Positions 31,994 to 42,584 of a stretch of DNA of 64,000 nucleotides are shown one piece after another. The notes under the pieces are model-generated. The model was not told where the DNA came from. It was given only the letters and a program-made list of their open reading frames with translations, and did not search any database. Made by a program: the position numbers and the translations under genes. Each line of letters starts with the position of its first letter. Position 1 is the first letter of the stretch. Source of the stretch: Chlorops oryzae (lineage: Eukaryota; Arthropoda; Insecta; Diptera; Chloropidae); contig CM035807.1 of the NCBI GenBank assembly GCA_020466095.1, forward strand, positions 105,886,227 to 105,950,226, read 5' to 3'.

Positions 31994-34501
31994 AATAGAA
32001 ATAGTAAAAAAAAACCAAATAGGTGTGGCAGCAAATATGTATTAACATTTCAAAAATACAATCATATGATTTTATATGTTCGAGTACGACTTCAAGTTGT
32101 TGATCGAAATGAACTTCGAATCGAAAGTCAGCACATTCCCGATTGTTTTATTTTTTTCAAAATTATCAAGAATTAAGCGCCCCCAATCGTGAAAAATTTT
32201 ATTCCCAAAAAAAAACGTTTATTAATGTTTGAGGCAATTTTTTTTTCCAATTAAAGCAATTCTGAAGCCAAAATAAATCCATAGTCTTATCGTGTATAAA
32301 TGAGTTTTTGTTTTTTTCAAGGATAAGGTGAGGTTTTGTCGATAACAGAGTATCCGGAGTTGGTTTTCTTCATGAACGATATTTTTAGTCCGAGAGATTC
32401 TAATCATTGAATGTCACTCAACAAAAAAAAAGACTTTGAAATCCTTCATTAAAGGTTATTTCCGTTCGCAGTCAGGGCTTAATTAAAAGTCCTACTACAT
32501 TAAAAAATTTCCAAAAACACAATTTTTTTTATCTAGAAAAAGCTGCTGCTGGGAATACCTTCCTAATATTTACCAACATTGCGTTCAAAGTGTTTCAATC
32601 CGTGTATTGTTTGGTGGGAAAATTTTACTTGCAAGTTTTCAACGTTGGGAAAAATGATTGCTGTCCCATGGTAGATGACATTATAAACCTACCAATTAAA
32701 TTGCGCTCATTGGCAAGCCTTGAATTAAAACATTTTTTTTTTACATAACAAATAGTAGCCTTCCTTCCTGCTTCATTTTTATTGTTGCTCTTTTTGAGTT
32801 CAAAAAAGTTGCTCATGCAGAGGTTGCTTCTGTAATCCTATAATATAATTTCACAGCATAGAATGAGAAGACTTGATATACGCCTAAAGCTTTCTAGGCC
32901 TATTTTCGCATTGATGGTCATCAGTGATAGACCAAGTAATGCATCGACTTTACAAAGAAGAAAAGTCGCCACAAAGAGCATTATCGCAATTCCTAGAAGG
33001 ACGTCCTTCTCTTTCTATTCATATTGTAGGCCATAGAACCCATGCTAAATTAATTTAAACATTATAAGTTTACACCCCCGAATTGTAAATATAATTCTTA
33101 ATTGTCGTCCATACAAAAGATCAAAGTGAAAAAAGAAAAAAATTAAAAAAAAAAATTGAAATCATATTTCCGTGACATGAGTAATTAAAGCGCGGAAATG
33201 CAAACAAAGCTCAATTTAATGCCGTATGCAAACAGCCTAGAAAAAATTGCGAAAAGCTGCAATTATAATAATTTCTTTACAAGCAAAAGTCAATGGGGGC
33301 GCTTGACAGGAATAACAACAGCTTAAATATAGAACCATGTTGCCATTGTTGTCCTTGCAATGTCATTATTATTATTTTTCTGCTTTTCTGTTGGATAACA
33401 CGAGAAGCGTGTGCAAAGCAAAACGCCATTAAAGCTAAAACGTCCATGTCTATGTCGCAAAGAGTTATGAATCCTTTCGGCTTTTTTTTTCTTCTTTTCT
33501 TTTGCTTTTTTTTTCGTCTTAGCCATGGGCATTTGGTTTAAGCAGGAACCGCCACATAAGAACAAGTAAGGCCATTAGGCCATTAAAGATGTTCGTTCCT
33601 TATATTACAATTTGTTTTTCTTTTGGTTTTTGTGTGTTTTGGTCTGCCTTGTTTAAGGATTTTTTTTTACTCGTTTTACTCGGAAAATTATACTCTTCAC
33701 CTTCGGTTAGAAGAGGGATTGTTGAATGAGAAATAAGTAAAAAGGCGTGCGGAAGAAAATTGTTTTGGAATTTTCATGAGACTTTCTCTTCGGCAAAGGT
33801 CATTTTTAGACTGATCTGAAATGATAGAATATCGTGCTAAAGATGGTACAGTGTAAATGGCTTTGAAATAATATTTTAAATACTGTGATTTCCTCTTGAG
33901 GTTGAGACTTTAGTGAAGAAAATTGTTTTTTCTGTTTAAGGCTTCACGACAAAAATAACTAAAAATATTACGGGGGTATGTAAGAAACTTTGAAGAGAAA
34001 CCCCAAAATTTTTATATATCGGTCCTGATTTGTGGTCTCTAATTGAAGAGAGACTATATTAGACCGCGCAGTCCATCCATCGCTGGGTTATTGACTATTT
34101 TATTTGGCTGTTTATTATAATTTTAAAAATATATTCCCGATAACCAAGCTTTTGATTGAGCTCTACATCAGTCCTGTCCAATGTTATACCTATTCGTATA
34201 CACCGGAGTGCTATGAAAACGAACGAAAGAACAGCTGACGTCTGTTTTCGCGTACACGTTGAAAATGATGACTCTGCAGAATAATATTTTTTTCCTTAAA
34301 ATATATTTTGCCAAACTTAATGCTCGAGGTGCGACCAAATAACAAAAGACAAAAGAAACACAAAAAAGGCATTATGCTAGATTTCATAGTTTATCGCTGG
34401 TTGAGGCTTCGAATGATTTTTTTTCAGTGCATACAGATCGTTCAAGCACACGTACATGTAAAAATTGAGAAAAACTGTAGAAATGGTCGTTTTGGGCAGC
34501 A
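31994..34501. other. Noncoding DNA, nothing recognised
   Basis: No gene is supported. A stretch near 33970-34090 (GGGGGTATGTAAG ... ATCGCTGGG) may be another decayed mini-me-like repeat, but I could not align it with confidence. The rest is AT-rich with A/T runs. Confidence 0.45.
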
Positions 34502-35080
34502 CTCAGCGGGAAATGTCCCGCGGACATCCCCGATGATGTCCTAGTGACTTCGGAGCGCGAATGCATGCTATTTCCGGTGACACTTTGTATGAATTTACAC
34601 AGGAGCTGACAGGGACTTCAGCGGTGACATTATCACCGGAAGATTAGAAAATGTCACTGGTCATGCTAGGGGATGCGATGGCGAAAAAAGCATTTGAGAG
34701 CAGCACATTGCTCTTTTCTCTCTAAATGTCAATTTATAGAAACCAGTTGGAAATGATAACCCTCTTCTTTGCCCTCTCTTTGAATGTTTCAAAAATTTTA
34801 AAAAATCTATTTTTAACAATTTTTGTTCGCCTTTGCCAGGGATCGAACCCGCGATCTTCGGATTCTGAGTCGAGCACTCATCATCTACACCACTTAATGC
34901 TAACGCTGAACTGACGCTAAAACCTTATTTAAATTTCAATAGCCAATGAGAGTCAAGCACATGAACAGCATACCTCCACGATGACATGTCCTCAAAGATG
35001 TCATGCATGACAATGTCACCTATATGTCATCGATGACATCATTGGTGACTTTGTCATGCAGGAGATAATTTTACGCTGGG
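34502..35080 (+). mobile_element. MITE with TGACATCATCGATGACA word array, copy 1
   Basis: The right end TTTTACGCTGGG and a mutated left end CTCAGCGGGAAAT form the termini; CA flanks both. Both arms are dense in the palindromic word ATGTCATCGATGACAT and its parts (GATGTCATGCATGACA, ATGTCACC). An inverted relative lies at 46105-46607, sharing GGTTTTAGCGTCAGTTCAGC, GCTAACGCTGAAC-type sequence and a tRNA-like module. Nothing is encoded. Confidence 0.8.
34830..34893 (-). other. tRNA-like module inside MITE
   Basis: On the minus strand the order is GGTGTAGATGATGAGTGCTC, GACTCAGAATCCGAAGATCG, then GGTTCGATCC (complement of about 34840-34849), an exact B-box match. The anticodon-position loop would read CTCAGAA, with CAG as the nominal anticodon, but the 5' stem is not complementary. 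It is not expected to be a working tRNA gene. Confidence 0.6.
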
Positions 35081-36784
35081 CACCGCTCTGCACACATCGC
35101 TTATTGTCGTCACGGAGGAAATTTTGATTAATAATGTAATTGGACTTATTGTTTTCTGAGGAACTATTTTCAAGTGAATGAAATTATTTCAACATCTTCA
35201 ACCGAAAGAAGGCCTCATTGTCAATTTCTTCAATTAAATTGAATTTATTGAATTTCCTTCAATGAAGATTTTGAACTGAAAGGAATTATTAATATTTGAG
35301 CAGCTTTTGCTGCGTTCGCACATCGGAGGCATGAAATTACTTTTGTACATACACACGTCTTTCCAAATAATCCAACTCAACCTTGTCTTTTGTATTCAAA
35401 TATTTTCGTGCTGCATACTTTCGGGGGATTTCCGGTGAGCGAAGAAAGGGGCAACAAATCGATAGAAATACGCTCAACAAAGCCCAGTCATTGTAGCTTT
35501 ATATTGATTGAAGGAAAATGCAGCATGAAATTTAAGATTCATACGGAAAATCCTTCTTTGCTTGTGTGGCCGTGTGTGCCCGTGTGTGTGTGTGTGGGTG
35601 TTTGTGTTTGTTAGTTTGTTAAGCAAAAAGCCTTTCATGTTTATTGTTGTTTACTTAAGAAAATTAAATCGCAAGATATTTATTGTATGCTTATGCGATT
35701 GCAATATAAAGACAAACACACAGCGTCAAAGAGAAGGAGAAAGAGAAAGAGAAAAAGCTTAGAAGCACAAATATAAATTCATAGAAATTCAGCAAGGCTA
35801 GGGATGGGGTCAGCTTCGATGGGAGAGCAGAAGCGAATTCAAATGTGGTCGCAATGATTGAATTTTAAAAGAGATTTTACTATTAAATTGTTTACACATC
35901 TAACGAGAGTTTATCGAGCTGGAGATCAATATGTCAAGACCTTTCTGAGAAGATTTGTGTAGCAGAAATTTCAAATGATTAAACAAAGGTTTTTGTTTTT
36001 TGAATGTAAAAATTTTTCCATTAACCACAAGAGGGTCATAACACTTGAATGAAATGTACAAATTATTGTGGGCAGGTTAAATGGATGCAATTGACATCGT
36101 TTATATTGATTGAGCTAATATTTATTCTCTATTAAATGAAATTGTTTTAACCCTGAGTCAAGCACACAATTAACATAGTAGGTACATTCGAATGTCATTT
36201 ATTTGGTTATTGAGAAGCGGCACAGAGTTCAAAGATGCACTCAGTTCTTTTTTGAATGGTTCTCTTTAAAGGGTTCCGATTCAAAAAGGTTACAGACTTT
36301 TAAATTTTGAATAAAAACCAAATTTTCACTTAGGCTGTAATCTGTTGGAATAAATTTAGAAAATTCCCCCATTTTTATTTTTTATTTTTTTTTTTTAGTG
36401 TACTTCATTCCCTTTTTTAATTGATTTGAAATTCTTTTTACCCGATATTCTGTGGAATGTATCTATAGTACAAACACAGAATAAGGTGTATTGCAGATTT
36501 CACTCGATAGAATATTTTTGACAAAATATCAAGGGCGGATATTGCTTTTATCGAAATATATTCAGTATTATTCCATGGGGAATCACATTGAGATATTTTT
36601 CGCTCCCTTTAGGCGGGAAGTAACCTTCAATTTAAGTTTTCAGTGAAGCAGCTTCACTAAAAATTCAATAAATAATTATAAAAAAACATCCAAAAAAGCT
36701 CTTTGGACAAATTACTCCTCATAAAGTCATAGCAGAACGGTGTCAAAGAGATCCTGCACGCAATAAGTGTACTCCAAGAAATTG
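35081..36784. other. Noncoding DNA, nothing recognised
   Basis: No gene is supported. A (GT)n run lies at about 35580-35601, and a purine-rich AGAAGGAGAAAGAG patch near 35730-35755. The rest is AT-rich. Confidence 0.5.
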
Positions 36785-37188
36785 TTCTGTTGTATGTTTT
36801 CTTCATTTAAATAAAAAAATTTTCAAAAAACTCACACCGGCTTGGGAGTAAAAAGTCAAAATGTTTCTTAAAACACGTTGAAAAAAGCGAAAAATTTTTG
36901 CGATTAATTTTCTATTTTTAGTTGCCAGGTGGAGAATTTTGGATCAGTTATTTTCTCCAAGTCTAAAGGTAAAGCTTTGTTACAGAAAAGAAAATAAAAC
37001 ATAAAACAGTTTACCAAACATAGCCACAAGCACGTGCGCAACTTAATTCTCGGCTACCCTTTTCGAGATCGATTTAAAATTAACCTGTAGACAATTTGAC
37101 AAAACCAAATATGGGAAGTTGCTAAATTTACCAAGTACTTTGGGAAACTGCAGTTAAAATTTGGTTTGCATATTTAGAGTTGAATCGT
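36785..37188 (+). repeat. Unclassified interspersed repeat, copy 2
   Basis: This is a paralogue of 15940-16331 in the same orientation, sharing CACGTGCGCAACTTAATTCT, TCGATTTAAAATT, CAATTTGACAAAACC and TTTGGGAAACTGCAGT-like sequence. No terminal repeats or coding frame were seen. Confidence 0.75.
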
Positions 37189-38044
37189 ATTGTAAAAATA
37201 TTCATGAAATCATATGTGTGTACACAGTTCGTTATTGTTTTCTCTGTTTATTGATGACCTGGCTTCAGTTTTGTTTTCTGAAACGTTGGTTACAAGCCGA
37301 ATGGCTACTATAGGTAGTGAAGGAGTATACGTATTTTCACTTCTCTGAAAATTTTTCCACTCAACTACCTGCATTTTTGAATCTCCTTTTGCCCCTAACA
37401 TTAAAGAATTTGTCGAACTCTTAAGATCCACTTGTAGTACTTAAAAAATCGTTAAATATGTGCACGTATCTCTCTACATTCACAAATATGAACGCATGTT
37501 GCCGCAGTAACCACAGAAGACACAGAAAAAAAGGAACAAAAAATGGCGGCAACAAACATTAAGGCGAAGAGAGAAAACGCATAAAAAAATGCACTCAAGT
37601 GAATGGCGGAAAAACATTTGTTATGCTTGCTTTTTATGCGTGCTTCAGTAAAGTGCAACAATGTCATTAAAATCTTTTTTCTCGCACTTTATTGAGCCCG
37701 CATCGCAACAAAGTTGAAAGTTTTCGATAAGAATTGCATGCATTTTTGTTTGTGCATTCCAAGCATCAGCAGGAGGCGGTCATGTACGGAAATAAATGAA
37801 GGTGAACTGTTACTGTTTTTTGTTTTTTTTTTGTTTTTGGTTTGTTTTTTGTTTTGTTTTATTTTATTTTTAAACAGAAGCAAAACAGATTCCGAACGTA
37901 CAATGAGAGAAAAAAGGACTTCCTTCTATTCTGCGGGCTTCCTTTTTAGATGTTCATATATTGCAGCTTAATTTAACGATGGAAAAACATGTCAAGGGTT
38001 TTTGTTTTTGTTTCTGTTGGGAAAAACAAAATAAACAAAATACT
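37189..38044. other. Noncoding DNA, nothing recognised
   Basis: No gene is supported. A TTTTTGTTTTG-rich stretch lies at 37815-37871; the frames on both strands across it are low complexity. Confidence 0.5.
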
Positions 38045-38540
38045 ATAAACCGGAAATACACGAAACCGTAAGACCGAGAAATATTATTGCATTTCGTAAT
38101 GGTTTTGACCTGGTTTCGAAATTCTATCTCGATAGAAGGTAGGCACTAGGCAAACGAACAAACAAAAACAAATTGAAATATTCTTTATGCCCATTCCACA
38201 CAATTCGGAAGCGGTGTTTTGGCTTTAAGGAATAACGGTGAACTAATAAAAAATTTCAGGTTATGGAAAACACAACCGTAAGACCAAGTAAGAATTAATG
38301 AGAAAAGTTTTGAAACTGTTATATTTATATAGAGTCCTACCGTAAAAGATGTCTCAAATTGTTCAGATGACTTTCGAAGAGTGTTTGGTTCCGTGAAGAG
38401 CTATCAGCTGAACTTAAAACAATTCAGTTATGGAACAAACCGTAAGAGAATAAGTAATGCAAAATTTTCTGTATATTTATAAAGTCCTTGTTCTCTCAAA
38501 TCTTATCAACCTTTGAAGAGTGGTTCCGTAAAACTCCATT
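38045..38540 (+). repeat. Degenerate tandem repeat of about 160 bp
   Basis: The order TTATGGAAAACACAACCGTA, AGACCAAGTAAG, TTATATTTATATAGAGTCCT, CTTTCGAAGAGTG, TTGGTTCCGTGAAGA (38264-38400) recurs as TTATGGAACAAACCGTAAGA, GAATAAGTAATG, TATTTATAAAGTCCTTGTTC, CTTTGAAGAGTGGTTCCGTA (38425-38535). A partial third unit (CGAAACCGTAAGACCGAG) lies near 38060. The repeats sit just upstream of the polypyrimidine tract. Their origin is unknown. Confidence 0.7.
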
Positions 38541-38675
38541 CAGTCTTTCTGTTATTGCTCTTCTGTCTCTCTGTGTTCTTATATCTCGTATCAACGTTTA
38601 ACAGTGATTTATTCTGTATTTTATTTACTTCTGTTTCTCGATTTATACTTTAAACGTCTGGTTTCTATTTTTTTC

Positions 38676-39470
38676 TTCCACTCTTTTCTCCTCTTTCTCT
38701 TTCCTATTTCCTCTTTTCTCTTTTCCTCTTTCCTCTTTTCCTCTTCTTCCTCTTTCCATCTTTTCTCTCTCTTTCTCTTTTCTCTTTTCTCTCTCCTCTT
38801 TCCTTTTCCTCTTTCCTCTTCTCTTCTTCCTCTCTTCCTCTTTCCTCTTTCCTCTCTTCCTCTCTTCTCTTTCCTCTTTTCCTCTCTTCCTCTTTTCCTC
38901 TTTTCCTCTTTCTCTCTTCCTCTTTTCTCTCTTCTTCTTCCTCTTTCCTCTTCTTCCTCTCTTCCTCTCTTCTCTTTCCTCTCTTCCTCTCTTTCCTCTC
39001 TTTTCTCTTCCTCTTTCCTCTTTTCCTCTTTCTCCTCTTCTCTCTCTTTTCCTCTCTCCTCTTTCCTCTCTTTTCTCTCTTTTTCCTCTTTCTCTTCTCT
39101 CTTTTCTCTCTCTTTTTCCTCTCTTTCTCTCTTTTTCTCTCTTTTTTCTCTCTTTTCTCTCTTTTCTCTCTTTTTCTCTCTTTTTCTCTCTTTTCTTCTC
39201 TCTTTTCTCTCTTTTTCTCTCTTCTTTCTCTCTTCTTTCTCTCTTTTCTCTCTCTCTTTCCTTTCTCTCTTCTTCTCTCTTCTTCTCTCTTCTTCTCTCT
39301 CTTCTCTCTCCTTCTTCTCTCTTCTTCTCTCTCTACTCTCTCTTCCTCTCTCTCTACGTCTCTCTTCCTCTCTCTCTACGTCTCTCTACCTCTCTCTCTT
39401 ACTCTATTCCTTTCTCCTCCTCTCTATTCTTATCTCTTCCTCTCTCTTCATCTCTTTATCTGTATCTTCC
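38676..39470. repeat. Giant polypyrimidine tract 2
   Basis: About 790 bp of C and T on the plus strand, built of TCCTCTT, CTCTTTTC and CTCTCTTTTT units, shifting from CCTCTTTCC-rich on the left to CTCTCTCTACGTCTCTC on the right. The 299-codon Ser/Leu/Phe frame across it is a translation of the repeat. Together with the tracts at 9747 and 18630 it makes three tracts of nearly equal size in one window. Confidence 0.95.
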
Positions 39471-42396
39471 TTCTCGGGAAATATTCAATTGACAATATTC
39501 TAATTTTATTTCATCTTTTCAATGCAAAGTTTTTTTAGAGATGGTCACCTTGCGCTCTCAAATTGATTGGAAAGGGTTTTTCTGACGATTTAGAGTCTAG
39601 AACGAGCAAACAAAATTAAATTGATCCGTGAATAATAAAAAAAAAGGCCAAAACCCAGAGCAGATTGAATATTATTTAAAATTTATTCGCATCAAAACTT
39701 GACAAGCTTAAGTCAAAAATGAAAAATAGATTTTCCCAAAAAATGAGAAGAAAAGAAAACTCCCAAAATATTTCTTCCTAATACGCCAAACATCGATTTA
39801 TTGTTATATCGTGTGCTTCTTAACAGAAAATTTCATGAGCAAGTGGCTTTCAAGTAAATTCCAAGGACATTACTTTGTATATTATGGACATAGAGAGCGC
39901 ATATCTTTTTTTTTTTTTTTTTTTTGTTCGCCCCACCAAATGTGCCAGGATAATGCACACAAATTGTGAGCAAACTTTTAGTTCGTTCTCTTCGGTTTCA
40001 TGGACTTCAAACTATTTGGGAAAGTAATAATATTTGCATAGCTTTTGATTTCGCCTTTGCCCTAGGATCGTGAATCGAGCAGGACGAGCGAGAGCACTCA
40101 TCGTGGTCACTGCAATGCAAAGTATGAGTTGCCAAGCGGAGCATATCTGAACGGTTCACTTAGTTCAAAATGCAGTGAATCCCATGCCATGGATATCTAT
40201 CTATGCGCTCTACTCTTTGGCTTTACTGCTGCGCTTCATGATTTGCATTTTCGTCTAGTTTGCTATTTTTTCTCAATTCCTTTTCCTTAGCTTTGCATAC
40301 TTTCTTGCACACACAAACATACACTCATCCATCTATCGATATATACATACTTGTATATACATATATATTTCTTTATAATACCTATATATATTTTAGATTT
40401 TATGTTGTGGCTTTTTTTTTTTTCTTTTTGCTGCTGTTGAATTTAAATATATTTTTGTGCATAGTTTTTTGTGGCTGGCATATCCTCAGCCGGACACTTC
40501 GTTGCACTTCACTTCGCTTAGCCTGAGTTTAGCTTCAACATCGGCTCCGGCTTCGGCTTCGGTTTCATTCCCGGAATGGGCTTCATTTTAGCTTCATTTT
40601 AGCTGCGCATTTGCCGTTTCCAATTTGGCTCGTTGACGTATCTCCAGCAACATTGCTGGAGAGGAGCAGGAACAGCTTCCAGCAGCGCGGATCGTGAATG
40701 TGAATGGCTTCGGGCTTTCAATGAGCAAATTATTAACGCTTTGATTGTGCTTTGTCTGCGTCGTTGAAGCTGACTTGGCTTCGAGAGTTGTTACTTGAAT
40801 TGTTTCGCTTGGCTTTCCCTTAAACTTTCATCTTTCCTCTTTTTTGTGTTCTTTTTCATTTATTATAATTTTTTTTTTTTTTTTTTGCTGTTCTATTTTG
40901 CATCACTTTTTATTGTATGGTTTATTAAATGCTTTTTGAGTTTTACTGTCAGTTTATAAGTAACGGGTAGGATGAAAATGGCGATGGTGATGGCGATGCG
41001 TTGGGAATAAATTACTTTTCCACAGACCCGTTGATTGAGTGAGGATGAACGGTCCTTTAAGTCGCTTTAGGCATTATTTAAAGAGTGAAATTTTCTATGT
41101 ATCTTTTGTTTTATCCTTCTTTATTCTTACAATAGAAAAAACAGAGTCAAGAAGAGCATAAAAATTCAGGCATAATCTTGTCACAATCTGAACCCCAATT
41201 TTATCTGAACGCGCTCCCTCCACCTTAATACTTATTTTTTATTCTGTTTTTGTTTGTTTTATTTTTGTTTTGATGTATTTCTTTCTCCCATTACGTGCAT
41301 TCGTTACTCCTTAGCCTTTCTTTCATAATAGACAAACATAAATTTAAGCCTTTACTTTGTACGAAAAAATCACAAAAAAAAAAAACCCGCAGACATTTGC
41401 ACGAAAGAAAAATCACAAGCACTTTGTATTTCGTAACATGCTCATTAATATTTAATGCGGGTCTCATTGAACATACTTATGATTTAACGCATGCCAGGAG
41501 GACGTTCTTACGCTTTCCACCCCAACATATGTACATAAGAGCCATGTACGAGCTGGCGATGTTCGTTCGTATAAAAATGGAAATTTTGTTAAGTACAGTC
41601 AATTTCGCATTTAAATTTCACAATTCTCTGTTAGTTAATGTATCGCACTTCAAAGAATAAAAAAATAAAAAAATTATAGCATGCTTTAAGGTCATTTTTT
41701 AAAAAAACACACACACATAAAACCTCTGTATATTTTCTTTTGTCCTTGTGCGTGTGTGTGTGTGACTCTGTTTATGCTCCATTCTCATTATTATTGTTTT
41801 TCTGTTGCTGTATTGTCTTCTGTGCGTGTTGCTAATGACTTTGTTATTAATTTATGAGCTTTAATTTGTATGTTTTGAATAAAACACAAAAAAAAAGAGG
41901 AGGCACAACAAAAGCTGTCTGTCATCAAGTGACAAAAGTACAAAATATCATGAATAAAAAGCACTTCCTTCAATACAGTCAAGCACTTAAAGAATCCATT
42001 TGAACATTATGCGGAACGACGATGAGTGTAAAAAATAAAAATAATTCAAGCACATAATTTAGAAAAAAAGGCCTCTCAAATGAGCCTTCAAAAATTTATG
42101 TTCGGTTTTAAAAATTTGCATAAAATATATTTTGAGCCATAAAAATGACTTAGAAACAAGGAATTCACATTTACATTTTTGATGTTATTTTGATTTTTCA
42201 AAATATGCAATGGAAATTCTTAAAGCCGTCATTATTTTAACTTAATTATGAGCATCATTGAACAAGTAGTAACAAAGATTTTTGCCTTTATTGGAGTCCT
42301 CATGTGACTACAGAATGAATTTTCGCTACTGTTTTAAAGGATAGATTAGTCCTTCTTGTACACTCGAACACTTGAGGGCTTAGTTAATTTTCCATA
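39471..42396. other. Noncoding DNA with simple repeats
   Basis: No gene is supported. T runs lie at 39907-39925 and 40869-40886, a (GGCTTC)n run at about 40537-40562, an (AC)n run near 41708-41717 and a (GT)n run at 41751-41763. The 121-codon frame at 41295-41660 has no motif and includes Lys/Thr low complexity. Confidence 0.5.
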
Positions 42397-42398
42397 TA

Positions 42399-42582
42399 CA
42401 GTAAAAACTGGTTATAACGATACCGCTTATAACGAAAATCGGTTATAGCGATGAACATTTTAGGTAAACTTTGGTTCACTGTTCCCATTCTTCTTAATTT
42501 CTGTTACCAGATATAGCGATTATCGGTTATAACGATGGATTTTTGCTGGTCCCTTCGCCATCGTTATAACCGATTTTCACTG
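42399..42582. mobile_element. 184-bp pogo/Tigger-like MITE, TA TSD
   Basis: The ends CAGTAAAAACTGGTTATAAC and, on the complement, CAGTGAAAATCGGTTATAAC form about 23 bp of inverted repeat, flanked by TA (42397-42398 and 42583-42584). The word GGTTATAACGAT or a one-base variant occurs about six times. CAGT ends with TTATAACG words and TA duplication are typical of pogo/Tigger-type non-autonomous elements; the assignment is from memory of that pattern. Confidence 0.85.
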
Positions 42583-42584
42583 TA

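Noticed and set aside
34830..34893. A functional tRNA gene on the minus strand
   Set aside because: The B box is good, but the anticodon stem does not pair, the acceptor stem is not evident, and the same sequence sits at the same place in an inverted MITE copy.
38604..39503. 299-codon plus frame
   Set aside because: Low-complexity translation of the polypyrimidine tract.
41295..41660. 121-codon plus frame
   Set aside because: No recognisable motif and a Lys-rich low-complexity part; no splice or start context to support it.
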